Positions 1 to 9,751 of a stretch of DNA of 64,000 bases are shown in pieces. Source of the DNA: Whalleya microplaca (taxonomy: Eukaryota; Ascomycota; Sordariomycetes; Xylariales; Xylariaceae); NCBI GenBank assembly GCA_022497155.1, contig MU385712.1, positions 805,765 through 869,764 of the forward strand, written 5' to 3'. Position 1 is the first letter of the stretch; each line of letters begins with the position of its first letter. The translations under genes and the position numbers were made by a program. The notes under the pieces are model-generated. The model made no database searches, was not told where the DNA came from, and was given only the letters and a program-made list of their open reading frames with translations.

Positions 1-1245
1 CCAGCTTTGGAACTTCCTGCGTCCGCTTATGTCAGAACATTTAAAATGAGTCATGGAGACCTTACATCCTGCGTCCATGAGGAACGCGAACTTCGGACTC
101 ATTCTGTCAAGGCGCATGATTTCACGGTCTAGAAGAACTGTCGAGACCATCTTGTTCGGCGATACGGGCGACTCCAAGAAGTTGTCGCAAAAGAATTCCA
201 GGAAAGTAAGATCCGTAACGTCCAAGACACAGATCGTGAGTAATGCACGTTCAGAAATAGGGCCCATGTCCATTGCCGTTTTGAGGAGCTTGATTGTCCA
301 ACCTTCTTGTCTAAATAATATTGCATCGACGATCAAATTGATGGCATCATCACCGGTACCAAAAATAATATGCGCGCCTGCCTCAAGGAAGATTTCAACG
401 ATCTCCGGCTTTGCGGGGCGTGGCATTCCCAATGACATGTGAAAATTCCCATCAATCTCTCCAAGTTCCATAAGAGTCAATGCCAGGTGAAGGAAACTCC
501 CATGAATCTCTCCGGGTTCCACAACATTGCCTTGCTGGTCGTAAACAGGATCTGTAAAGTACGGCGTGCCTGATAAAAGGGCACGGACAACTTTCGGATT
601 CTCCGCCCTGACTGCACACTCCATCTCGACAGGACCTGGATATATCCCCCGTTCCCTCGAGAAGTACTCTATCATCCACAATGCCATGTCATCCTGCCCC
701 TCGCTACATGCCAGATCGAAGGACCAAGTTTCTGGCTCCCAAAACCTAATCTCTGGGATAGTATTATAGTCCGAAAGTTTTCGTAAATCTGGTTCCCTGT
801 CAACAAACTCTTCTGAGTCTTCTCCACATCTCAAGCCAAGACCCTTTTTAACCAGGAGTTGAAAAACGTCTAGCCGATGTGCTTTGATGGCAGCTTGCAC
901 AGGCGTCTCGATACAGACGTCCCATTTGTCATCGATGGAAGTTGAACCAAACGCCTCCTGAAATATCTCTACAATTGCTTCAAGCTTCTCAAGGTCGTCC
1001 AAATTTCGAATTGCCCAGAGGAGACTGGGTACGTGCCTAGAACGGCGATGTTTGTCTGCGTTCTTAGCTTGGAATTGGGCGTCCCTCTTGTAGAGAAGCA
1101 AAGGAGACATCTGAACTGATGAATGCAATGCTGAACATGCACAGGAGAGGTTCAATAAGTCTGTTGGATGGCCTAGTTGTTCTATGACACTCAACAGGAG
1201 CTCCACTGGGAAGTCCAGAAGCGGCACTGAATTGTGACCTGACAT
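1..1245 (-). CDS. F-box / ankyrin-repeat-like protein, C-terminus beyond window
   Basis: The frame runs from an ATG at 1243-1245 for 415 codons to base 1 without a stop, so the gene is cut by the window edge. Residues about 9-45 (LDFPVELLLSVIEQLG, then DLLNLSCACSALHSSV) have the Leu/Pro pattern of a fungal F-box. Further on, helical pairs such as AAIKAHRLDVFQLLVKKG and ENPKVVRALLSG look like degenerate ankyrin repeats. F-box proteins of this kind usually link to SCF ubiquitin ligases through Skp1, with the ankyrin part as target binder; that role is inferred here. No intron is needed in the visible part. This family is large and variable in filamentous fungi and common in accessory regions. 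Family assignment is fairly safe, the substrate unknown. Confidence 0.75.
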   Translation of the reverse strand, partial: MSGHNSVPLLDFPVELLLSVIEQLGHPTDLLNLSCACSALHSSVQMSPLLLYKRDAQFQAKNADKHRRSRHVPSLLWAIRNLDDLEKLEAIVEIFQEAFGSTSIDDKWDVCIETPVQAAIKAHRLDVFQLLVKKGLGLRCGEDSEEFVDREPDLRKLSDYNTIPEIRFWEPETWSFDLACSEGQDDMALWMIEYFSRERGIYPGPVEMECAVRAENPKVVRALLSGTPYFTDPVYDQQGNVVEPGEIHGSFLHLALTLMELGEIDGNFHMSLGMPRPAKPEIVEIFLEAGAHIIFGTGDDAINLIVDAILFRQEGWTIKLLKTAMDMGPISERALLTICVLDVTDLTFLEFFCDNFLESPVSPNKMVSTVLLDREIMRLDRMSPKFAFLMDAGCKVSMTHFKCSDISGRRKFQSW

Positions 1246-1877
1246 TATGGTATTTGTCTTATATTTTGGTACGACTTTATTAGATTGGTTCTGTTTATCG
1301 TGTTCGTTTCCGGTTATATTGAAAAGAGTAGTTTCGAAGGGTTGCTATGGTGAATGCAAGATTGTATACATCAAGCCTCCAAAGACCACCACTTTATACG
1401 ATTCCCAATATTGAACAATACCCATTGTTAGGAACTTTGCCTGGCTAGCTCCCTTCATAGTGATCACATACAATCATCATAGACTCACTACAATGAATAA
1501 AGAGGCTGCAATTGAGGGAGGAAACAATTCTTTATGCATAATCGAACATGAAACTTCTGACATCAAAGGAATAAGAGCGTACTCTTTACAAGCCATACCT
1601 AGATGTAAAGGAGAGTAAGGATATTGATGACAGTTAAACTGCTTTGACACTATGCCGTATTTATCCAGGGGTACATCACATGTAATGCAAATAAAATATG
1701 AGCGAGGGAATGCGTTGAGAAATTATTTCATTGACAGTCTTATATAACTGTTCAACAATAACTCTCTTCCGATTGGCTACCTATTGTGATGGGACTAGAA
1801 AGCAGCTGCTTCATTTCAAGCTGGGTTTGGAGTAACATTGGTTCGCTACACAGCTAATCTAATACGTGACTTATACC
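1246..1877. other. Intergenic, no gene seen
   Basis: AT-rich spacer between the start of the F-box/ankyrin gene and the stop of the decarboxylase-like gene. It should hold the promoter of the former and the 3' region of the latter. I see no coding frame or repeat worth naming. Confidence 0.6.
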
Positions 1878-3185
1878 CTATGATTCTAAGACATAATGAA
1901 AAGCATCATCCAAGATATGAAGACCCTCTTCAATTTCCTCTGCAGAGACAGTGACAGGTGGAGCTAGACGAAACACACCACCCATTCCTGGGAGATTAAC
2001 GACATTGCACGAAAGCCCGCAGGCCATAGCCCGATCAGAGACGGCTTGTCCAAGATCTGGTCCAGGCGCTTTGGTCTCCGCATTTGAGATGATCTCGATG
2101 CCCTGGAGTAGGCCACGGCCGCGCACGTCGCCGATGCACCAATACTTCTGCTGGAGCTTCAGGAGTCCTTCACGCAGTTGGGCCCCGCGCTCCACTGCGC
2201 GCCCACAGATGTCGTCACGCTCTACGATCTCCAATACCTTATTACCGATAGCGGCGGTTAGAGGATCGTTTAGATGGGTAGTGATCCATAAGAAGCCAGC
2301 CTCTTTGCACCCGCGCGCGATTTCGGCCGTCGTGCTGACGGAGGCAAGAGGGAGCCCGCACCCGAGCGTCTTAGACAGCGCTAGAATGTCCGGCACGACG
2401 CCGTGATGCTCGAAGGCGAACATCTTACCCGTTCGACCGACACCCGTCTGCGCTTCATCCATAATCAATAGCATGCCACGCTTCTTGCACTCGGCACTCA
2501 GACGCTGCAGATAGCCGGCGGGTAAGTCGAGGACTCCACCAGTGGACAGAATTGGCTCCATGATGAATGCAGCGAGCGATCCGACGCTCTGCCGGTCGAT
2601 CATGGACCAGGCGAAGTCTAACTCGGTCTCCCAGTCATACGAGCCGTCAGGCTTCCGGAAGGGCGAGCGGTATGCGTAAGGAGCCGGGAAGGCGAGCTGG
2701 CCCGGCATTGCGGGGCCGGCATTCTTGCGGCCAGCCGAGTACGTTGCGGAGCCGGCACCGGAGGTCAGACCGTGATAACTCGCTGCGAAGGCGACAATCT
2801 CGAATTTGCCCGTGTACAATTTGGCCATCTTGATAGCAGCTTCGGTGCTCTCTGAGCCAGTGTTAAGGAAGAAGGACTTCTCGAGTGGTGGGGGTAGGTG
2901 ATTCGCTAGACGCTCAGCCAGATCTACCACAGGTTTGGTGATCATATTGCTCAGCAAGTGGTCAAGCTCTCCAACATATTTCCTGGAAACCTCCACAATT
3001 TCGGGATGTGAGTGTCCTAAGAGCGAACTCATCTGCCCCGATGTAAAATCCAGAATCTGCTTGTTCTCGTCATCGTAGAGCTTGGTCCCCTTAGCCCTCG
3101 TGATTATCACCGGAGAAGGAGGGATACCAGTGGGGATTAGGTACTGCTCGGCCTTAGCCCAAAATGTAGTAATGTCACTAGACAT
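1878..3185 (-). CDS. 2,2-dialkylglycine decarboxylase-like class III aminotransferase
   Basis: Intact single-exon gene of 435 aa with an ATG start. It is a PLP-dependent fold-type I, class III aminotransferase. It aligns over its whole length with what I remember of bacterial 2,2-dialkylglycine decarboxylase (DGD), which decarboxylates and transaminates dialkylglycines such as 2-aminoisobutyrate to a ketone and CO2, passing the amino group to pyruvate. Visible landmarks are DFTSGQMSSLLGH (Gln51), TGSESTEAAIKMAK (PLP phosphate region), DEAQTGVGRTG (Asp243), SKTLGCGLPLA (Lys272, Schiff base) and FRLAPPVTV (carboxylate-binding Arg). Tyr137 (ASYHGL) sits where I recall Trp138 in the bacterial enzyme. 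No targeting signal is apparent, so it is probably cytosolic. The next gene upstream is a Zn2Cys6 regulator in the same orientation. A generic omega-aminotransferase is the alternative, but the GQM and K272-region matches favour the DGD subgroup. Confidence 0.88.
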   Translation of the reverse strand: MSSDITTFWAKAEQYLIPTGIPPSPVIITRAKGTKLYDDENKQILDFTSGQMSSLLGHSHPEIVEVSRKYVGELDHLLSNMITKPVVDLAERLANHLPPPLEKSFFLNTGSESTEAAIKMAKLYTGKFEIVAFAASYHGLTSGAGSATYSAGRKNAGPAMPGQLAFPAPYAYRSPFRKPDGSYDWETELDFAWSMIDRQSVGSLAAFIMEPILSTGGVLDLPAGYLQRLSAECKKRGMLLIMDEAQTGVGRTGKMFAFEHHGVVPDILALSKTLGCGLPLASVSTTAEIARGCKEAGFLWITTHLNDPLTAAIGNKVLEIVERDDICGRAVERGAQLREGLLKLQQKYWCIGDVRGRGLLQGIEIISNAETKAPGPDLGQAVSDRAMACGLSCNVVNLPGMGGVFRLAPPVTVSAEEIEEGLHILDDAFHYVLES

Positions 3186-4004
3186 GTTAAGCGGCGACAG
3201 ACAGTGCTAATCAGTTAGAGAAAATAAACTTCTAATCCAAATGAAATTTATTGTAAGACCAACACTGAGCATAATATATGTGGTCCGTAGAGACAAATTT
3301 GGTAGTACTCTTTGGCCAAACCATTTATGACACGTGAAGAGCCCAGTGTATGAATCCGCTAACGGGAAGTAAAGGCTTTTCCCCGCGCGCGTTAGGAATG
3401 CATAACAGATGGATGTTGGCTCGGTGTGAGATAGAGCAACATTCGCTGTATATTCAAGAAGGTAAGGATGGTGTTGGGAGTAGCTTCTCCGCTAGCTCTC
3501 AGCCTCCCTAGCATGGTATCCTAAACAACATTTCCAGTGAGATACCCATTGCATCGTAACTGAGGTACACGTGGGCGGTTGAGATGCCAGCAATGATATG
3601 TAGGATGAGGAAGTTTGCCGCGGGTGCGATGATACTTCATTTTATAAACTAATCCAGAACCAAGTGCGCTATATAGATCAAATGTCCACTCTGTACTACC
3701 CCCAATAAGGTTTCATTGATCTGCTGTTATCTATCATAGTTAGATGATATTGCCCGCGGTCCCGCGGAAAACCTGTAATCCATACTCCTTGCTATACCTG
3801 TGCAGTATTTTGATGGGTCCAGACTATCCATAGCACCGGGCCATTGTTCTGCAGATACCCCAGTGTAACCTCTATCACAGTTACCAAAGTGAAATTATAA
3901 TAATCCAGCTAGGGCTACAGGCACCCCCTTAGCTGATAGATTGACGATAGCTTAGATGAATTCACGTTACAGGTAGATTGTATTCTGGAAATTTTGATTC
4001 TAAT
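3186..4004. other. Intergenic, upstream region of the DGD-like gene
   Basis: About 0.8 kb between the DGD-like gene start and the regulator's stop codon. It should carry the DGD-like promoter. Apart from a pair of CCGCGG palindromes (listed separately) and short GC islands, I see nothing coding. Confidence 0.6.
3754..3767. promoter_or_regulatory. Two CCGCGG palindromes, candidate Zn2Cys6 site
   Basis: CCGCGG occurs twice with 8-bp spacing (3754-3759, 3762-3767) in otherwise AT-rich DNA, about 570 bp upstream of the DGD-like start codon. Zn2Cys6 dimers bind pairs of CGG triplets, so this could be an operator; that is inference only. Confidence 0.25.
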
Positions 4005-6292
4005 TCATATCGTTTGCATCATATCCCAAATACTCGGAAATAGCGAATCAATGACCGAGGTGTTAGGCACAAACGTCGGCCAAACATTAACCCCTGTGCT
4101 AGCTCCTGCAGGAGTAACTGTTGGCGCAGCCATCAGCTTTTCGACAACTTCGGTATGCTGTGCAAGAGCAATGTCCGCCAGGTCCCAACTGAACTTTTCA
4201 CGGTGCTGCCGCAGAGATGCCAGTAGGTCCCGAGCCATCTTCAGGGATGAGCTCCGAGTCAGCCCAGTCGAATCATCGTCTATCTCCAGAGCGCAGCGGA
4301 GAAGAAAGGTGACCGTGGACGAAAAGGTAAATGCCGCAACAGGTAACCAAAAGTCGTCGAGCTGCTCCTCCAGAAGCTCTTGGGTAAAGAGCATTATCTC
4401 CTCAGCCGTGCGCCGAACTTGGATGTATCGATTCCTAATCCACACGGGGTCTGCATTTAACGCTTCCTTGTCAGAATTAAGCTGAATGCGGCTGGTGAGG
4501 AGCCTGGTTGATAAATATGCTAGTCGGAGATTGGCCGCCCCTGGAATGTCCAGCTCTGTTCCCCGGATTATGATCCGTCGGCAGCGGCCATCCAAATTTT
4601 CTACCCAGTCATCTAAGTCGCATTCAATATTATGGTGAATCGAATCACGAGTCTTATCAACCGTGTAAATTTGCTCCAAGTATTGATAAAGTACTTCTGT
4701 TAATCTCACGAGAGCGATAAATACCTTAGCTATATCACAATCCCTTGAGGCATGCCCATTGAGATACTCAAGCTTAGGCGCTGGCACATCGTATTGGGAT
4801 TTTCTAATATGTGGCGGTGTTCCATAGGCTAGGCTAGACCTGGCGATCGGAAATGTTAGGTAATGGAATGGGGGTAAGAGCCTCATAATACACATACCAG
4901 CCGTCATGTACGAGCAAAGACCACCAAATCTCTGTACACAACGTGGGATTAGCAAATACACTTTAAGATACTGGAAGCTCTAGGGATAGCCCATACAAGA
5001 CGGTATAGTTCTATGACAAGCAAAATGAGGAAAACATTTGACATCAAAAGACGTACTCATTCGTAGGTATTTCTCGGATTCGGGGATATCCCAGTTCAGG
5101 GGGTTGCGATTCAGCCCAAGTGAATGCGACAAAGAGACGGCTGATCCTATCAAAATGCCGTTACCGATCATGGACGACGTCGGTCGACCCCCAATGTTGA
5201 GTAGAAGCGCCGTGATGGTCGATATTCCGGGAGAAAGATGTAGCTCCGAATGAAGAGCTTCACTTGCGAGATTCCAAGTAAATCGAGAGTCTGGACAAAA
5301 GTGTTGCGAAAGTTCGCTATCATATCTCCAGAAAGTGAGAGTATAGGCATACAGACAAGCCAGTAAAGCTGGGGAAATACGCTCCTTTGTGTTCATAAAC
5401 TGATTCATAAACGAAACCTCATCCAATAGAGGAAAGCAAGGATTGACTTTGGCGAAGTATCTAGAATAATATTTAGTTGGGGACTTCCTTAGGTGCGAAG
5501 GGTATCATATCCTCACAGCTGTATCAGTCGCAATCCCCAAGGTTCCACTTAGGCATCCAGAGTTAGCATCGTCCCTTTTCCAGATAGTTCAAAATATGCA
5601 GGGATTTTGAGCCATTCTTCGAAGTTCATTTAATTATGAAATATAGTTTGTTAAGAAATTTTTGCTCATAAGACGGAGTAGGTATTATAAGTAATCCACG
5701 ACCTTAGAAACTCACACAACTTTTCTATGACTTGTAATTTGGAAGCCGCTAGAGTAGAATTCAGCGAGACGCCCAAGGCCCGTTTTTGGACCTTCGTGAA
5801 GATTACCGGTCCGGAATGGGTGCCCGGGGGAGGACGAATCAGGCGCATAATACCAGTATTCTGATTAACAGTAGAAAGATAGTCAGCTAGGACCTTATTG
5901 TCGTTCGTCATGTCTGGGCCAATAATATGAGGGTTGTCTGCCTCAGCTTCGTCCAGTGATAAAGGAGTATCCTGGGCCCAAGTGCCAGTCGAGCTGGGAC
6001 CAGGAGCTAGCACAGCCGGCGAATGAGCTAACACTTCCTCGCTTACGGGGGTAACGAGTTGTGATTCGGCAGCGGGCCTCGGTTGACCCGAACTCCTACG
6101 TGTCTGCCGGCGGACTCTAGATGGAGTTGCGTGGCTGTCGGGAGGAAAGGAGCAGTCGGTTCCATGTACCCGACAGATAAGGCAGGCCGGGGAATGAGCC
6201 TCGACCTTACAACGTGATTTGCGTCGCCGGCATTGTAGGCAAGCCGGACGCAAATGGGATCGATATGGTCTCTCTTGTTGACTGGCCTGCAT
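4005..6292 (-). CDS. Zn2Cys6 transcription factor, AmdR-like
   Basis: Spliced gene. Exon 1 starts at ATG 6290-6292 and carries the binuclear zinc cluster CLQCRRRKSRCKVEAHSPAC followed by LICRVHGTDC (six Cys). Later exons read 5460-5057, 4931-4898 and 4839-4005 (GTACGT...ACAG and GTATGT...CCAG introns). The joins restore the LRMKIWWSLLVHDGW - SSLAYGTPPHI segment typical of the fungal-specific TF domain in acetamidase-regulator-type proteins. The simple join gives about 615 aa. The first intron (about 5717-5461) is long and the joined protein seems to lack about 10 residues there, so a small exon may be hidden in it. Probable role is a nuclear activator of neighbouring genes. It is divergent from the 242-aa unknown gene, and the DGD-like gene lies directly downstream. 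Targets are inferred from position only. Confidence 0.82.
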
Positions 6293-7650
6293 TGTTGAGA
6301 GTAGATGGACCGGCGCCGTGGGGTAGCGAGAATGGAAGAAGCTCAATTCCGCGGACGAATTTTCGTAGAGCCCAAATGACCCACTTTGCCGAGATTATAA
6401 GCTTAACTTCAGTCTACTTAGTACTTATCATGATATCGCATACCTTATAAGGCTTCGCTTCTCACAACTACAAGCTGGACTGCGCATTTCGAGATACTCT
6501 TCTAGTCAAGTTGTTTGGGTGGCATTCAACGCCTTATTCCTGGTAAACCACGAATGCTTAGGACACCATGCTCAACGGCATAGTTAAGTTCGGCTACTGG
6601 ACCTATGAATATATACATATATCCAACAAAAGCTAAGGACATAAGCCATAACCCGATTTATATAGACCTAACATGCTGCAAGTTTATATATCAGCGTGGC
6701 TAATCTAGGGCCCAGGGCATATCGCCAATCTACAATATGTGTTAAGGAGTAGAATCCCTATCATAATAGTAACGTACTTTGAACACGTTCTTGGTTAAAT
6801 ATATATCAAATAGACATATGGCAACGAGTCTTCTAGTTATTCCATTTCCGGGTAGGTTCACGCGATTACTATCCCAATTGGAATACGAAGTTGGATAATC
6901 GATGGTGGGCTTCCTGTCTAATTTTGTTAAAGATGCCCACGAGATCGCAGCAAGATCTCATTCCGTAGTAAATTATTATTCATTCAGGTGAAATAACAAC
7001 GGCTATACAAATCAATACATTCTTAACAACTCGTAGGCCCATACCAACACGAGGAGCTTACGATGAATTTCCAGAAAAGCTCATGGGCATAGGCATACTT
7101 TGTTCATGGTATATTGGGTAAAGAAAACGCCGTTTAAAGCATAATCCTTGAAAGCTCACTGTACTCTAGTATATCTGTCGAATTATATGTTAAGTAAGTA
7201 ATCGTATTCCTCAACTCTTTGGAAAGCGATGGCCGCGCTATTATGTGATTGCTTGTTACAAATGATACATGATGGTGGTCAACGAATTCAGGTCATCCCA
7301 TGTTTATTTAACGAGACCAAGAAATTTGTGTGATTGATGCTGGCTAAACATGCAGTTAATGGAAAAAATCAAGTAAATAGTTCGGAAATAATGTGAAGGG
7401 TGAAGATTACACGTTGGGGATTGGTGAAGTTGGTTTCACAACATTTCGATAACACTTAACGGCCCGGACTTCGGACCCGAACGGGTCTCACAGAATCCGA
7501 TGAAGAAACACCATGACGTGGGTGGACGGTCTCAAAAGCCGAGTATAAATCTAAAGTTACTCACAACTCTATTGGAAACATAAATAGAATAGTTGGGTCA
7601 TCATTCACATGGGAGTAGGTAGTCAAGAAAGACATCTAATCTAACCAACA
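6293..7650. other. Divergent promoter region, AT-rich
   Basis: 1.36 kb between two outward-facing genes (regulator to the left, 242-aa unknown to the right). Strongly AT-rich with no convincing coding frame. It holds a palindromic CGG-type site and a TATA-like TATAAA near 7543. Confidence 0.6.
7474..7487. promoter_or_regulatory. Inverted repeat GACCCG-AA-CGGGTC, candidate operator
   Basis: Arms of 6 bp separated by 2 bp, containing CCG-N2-CGG, with two further CGG triplets just upstream (7465-7467, 7472-7474). It lies about 165 bp before the ATG at 7651, in the promoter shared with the Zn2Cys6 regulator. Inverted CGG triplets are the classic binding pattern of this regulator class. Binding by the neighbouring regulator is inferred. 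Confidence 0.4.
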
Positions 7651-8379
7651 ATGACAACCTGCAGTGAACTTGAGATTGATTGCTACGTTAGAGGACGGCA
7701 TGTGACAAGCTCACAAGTCGACAGCTTCGAACTCAATGCAGCCCGCCGAGCTATGAAAAATCTCAAGTCTCTCCTTGGAGGCCAGAAGATGTACGATCTC
7801 ATCCGACAGCAGGTCGAGGAAGGAGATGCTTACTACAAAGACATCATTGCTAAGTCCAATGGCCAATGGCGCGAGTGTCGTACCGATATGCACGTCAAAG
7901 GTATCACTGCCACTCAAGTCCAAGAGAATCGGAAACGGCATATCGTCTCTATGACTGGTGAATCTCAATCGCTCGATGACAAGAATGCCGCGGGACTCGG
8001 TATGATCCTGCCGGCGCATCCAGAACACTACCTCGTTCCTCTTTACGATGAGGGCATTGTTGAGGTTATCGGTGAACACATGGCACGAGTCCGAATCAAG
8101 GCTTTCACTGAGGTGCCTTCGTTTGTGATGGAATATAGCGACCCAGCTTATCCCTTCAAGAAACCAACGATTGGAGAGTTGGAGGATGGAACGGCCCTTT
8201 TTTACATATTACACGAATTCCGCGATACTGAGGACGGATGCGACTTAACTTTGCGGTTACTATTTCCTACGGCAGCCCCGGAGGTCTGGTTTGAAGAGCA
8301 CGCACAGCATCTAGCCATTGAGTTCAGGAGCTTTTTGACGACAGCATACAAGGACTTGCGTCTTACAGCGTCTGAATAG
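7651..8379 (+). CDS. Unrecognised 242-aa protein, possibly START/SRPBCC-like
   Basis: Intact intronless gene with an ATG start. I do not recognise a named family. It has no signal peptide or membrane segment, so a soluble cytosolic protein is likely. The N-terminal half is mixed alpha/beta with a charged stretch (QVEEGDAYYKDIIAKSNG). The C-terminal half (about 110-238) contains HPEHYLVP, FTEVPSFVMEY, DGTALFYILHEF, CDLTLRLLFP and then a long helix EEHAQHLAIEFRSFLTTAYK. A run of strands ending in one long helix resembles the helix-grip (SRPBCC/START) fold used to hold hydrophobic ligands or by polyketide cyclases; this is a weak structural inference. It is divergent from the Zn2Cys6 regulator and has a candidate operator in its promoter, so it may be a direct target. 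Confidence 0.75.
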   Translation: MTTCSELEIDCYVRGRHVTSSQVDSFELNAARRAMKNLKSLLGGQKMYDLIRQQVEEGDAYYKDIIAKSNGQWRECRTDMHVKGITATQVQENRKRHIVSMTGESQSLDDKNAAGLGMILPAHPEHYLVPLYDEGIVEVIGEHMARVRIKAFTEVPSFVMEYSDPAYPFKKPTIGELEDGTALFYILHEFRDTEDGCDLTLRLLFPTAAPEVWFEEHAQHLAIEFRSFLTTAYKDLRLTASE

Positions 8380-8636
8380 TTACGTATATCAAAGAACTAA
8401 ATACTTGATGCCAGGGAAAGCAAGATAGTGTATAGACTATACTCTATGCCCACTACTACCCAAATAATTACCATGTTTCCGATTTATATTTATGAAAGTT
8501 TGTCCTGTCTTAGCCGACCATACTGAGTATACCCATTGCAGCAACATAATATCACGTAGGTATCGCTCACTTGATAATATAGGTAGCTGCAAGCCTAAAC
8601 TAGCATTGAACCATGTTTATATTATAAATGTTCAAC

Positions 8637-9197
8637 TCACGGAGCATCTCCTCGCCCTTCTTCCGTAGCCCTGTCACACTCGCCCTGGTCTACTGTACAG
8701 TGACAGGGGGCTTGGGAGCAGTGCTTGCACTCAAACGCATTGTCCTCATCTGGCAGGTCCTCGACAGACATGGGAAGGTGTGTGATCCCCTGGATTTCAA
8801 CCGTCCTGCCGTCCTGTACGACATTCATGCAAAAAGGAATCCCAGCGGGCACTGTATCCCAGTCAACGTCCTGCAGACGAGGCACACAATCAGGATAGAC
8901 ATCCCAGATATTGTACTCTAATTCAATTCCCAGTCTGCTAGCTTCAGTATGAAGCATCTGATTAACTTTCCAAGCATTATACTCGTCCCTACCAGACTTA
9001 TAGTAGTGATAATATGCTACCATGGGCAGATAGCCAAGTACCAACTTTTTGTCGTCGTCATCGCAAGCGCAATCAGCGTGGTGTTGTATCTCTCCGGTGA
9101 GAGGCCACCACGTGTCTTGGTCTGTCCACATCCGACAGTCCCAAAGGAAGCTTACGCACTGAGGGTCAGGAGAAGAGAATGAAGGGTCGAAGTCCAT
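8637..9197 (-). CDS. Hypothetical protein with Cys-rich C-terminus, 186 aa
   Basis: Single open frame from ATG 9195-9197 to the stop at 8637. It is acidic, with many Trp and Tyr (FLWDCRMWTDQDTWWPLTG; MVAYYHYYKSGRDEYNAWK). Near the C-terminus a cluster FECKHCSQAPCHC could bind a metal. No signal peptide or membrane segment. It is convergent with the 242-aa gene (257 bp between the stops) and lies downstream of the lyase gene in the same orientation. I do not recognise it. The coherent composition and length argue for a real gene, but codon bias is not strong and no family supports it. Confidence 0.5.
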   Translation of the reverse strand: MDFDPSFSSPDPQCVSFLWDCRMWTDQDTWWPLTGEIQHHADCACDDDDKKLVLGYLPMVAYYHYYKSGRDEYNAWKVNQMLHTEASRLGIELEYNIWDVYPDCVPRLQDVDWDTVPAGIPFCMNVVQDGRTVEIQGITHLPMSVEDLPDEDNAFECKHCSQAPCHCTVDQGECDRATEEGRGDAP

Positions 9198-9751
9198 TTT
9201 CTAAAGTCTGCGGTACATAAAAGTGGAGTTTGATTATCCTAATGCTATCAAAACTGAGTGAATGGGAGTAAATATATACTTCGGTTACTATCTATGAAGG
9301 TCATTTCTTTTCCCTAGGGAGTGATTAGCTTTACTTGATCAATGAAAGAAGAATAACACTTTGCCATTGATATGAAACATGATAAATCTTTATCTGACAT
9401 GATAATGATTACTTGTGATGCAAGCTTCTGGGCATTGTCTTTGCTGCCTTTGTTATCTTAACCACAGCATCGAACTTCTTTCCACAATCCGATCAATCAA
9501 AAGAGGATTTATTCTTTACCACCTTTTTAATGCTTGTTCAAGCGAATGTGTTATCAATGTCTCCAGAGTCTTACTGCTCTTTTGAAAATAGTAGAGGCAA
9601 TAGCACACATAGACCATCTATATTCTAGTGCCATTCCCCCTTGTGTGAACACTACCCGGGATGATAACTCGATGACAGTGAATAAAATATCACTTCAAAC
9701 GAAAATTTCCATACTCATTGATACATAATTACCCAATATATCTTACTACAT
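9198..9751. other. Intergenic, no gene seen
   Basis: 554 bp of AT-rich sequence between the small hypothetical gene's start and the lyase stop. No coding frame or repeat that I can support. Confidence 0.6.
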
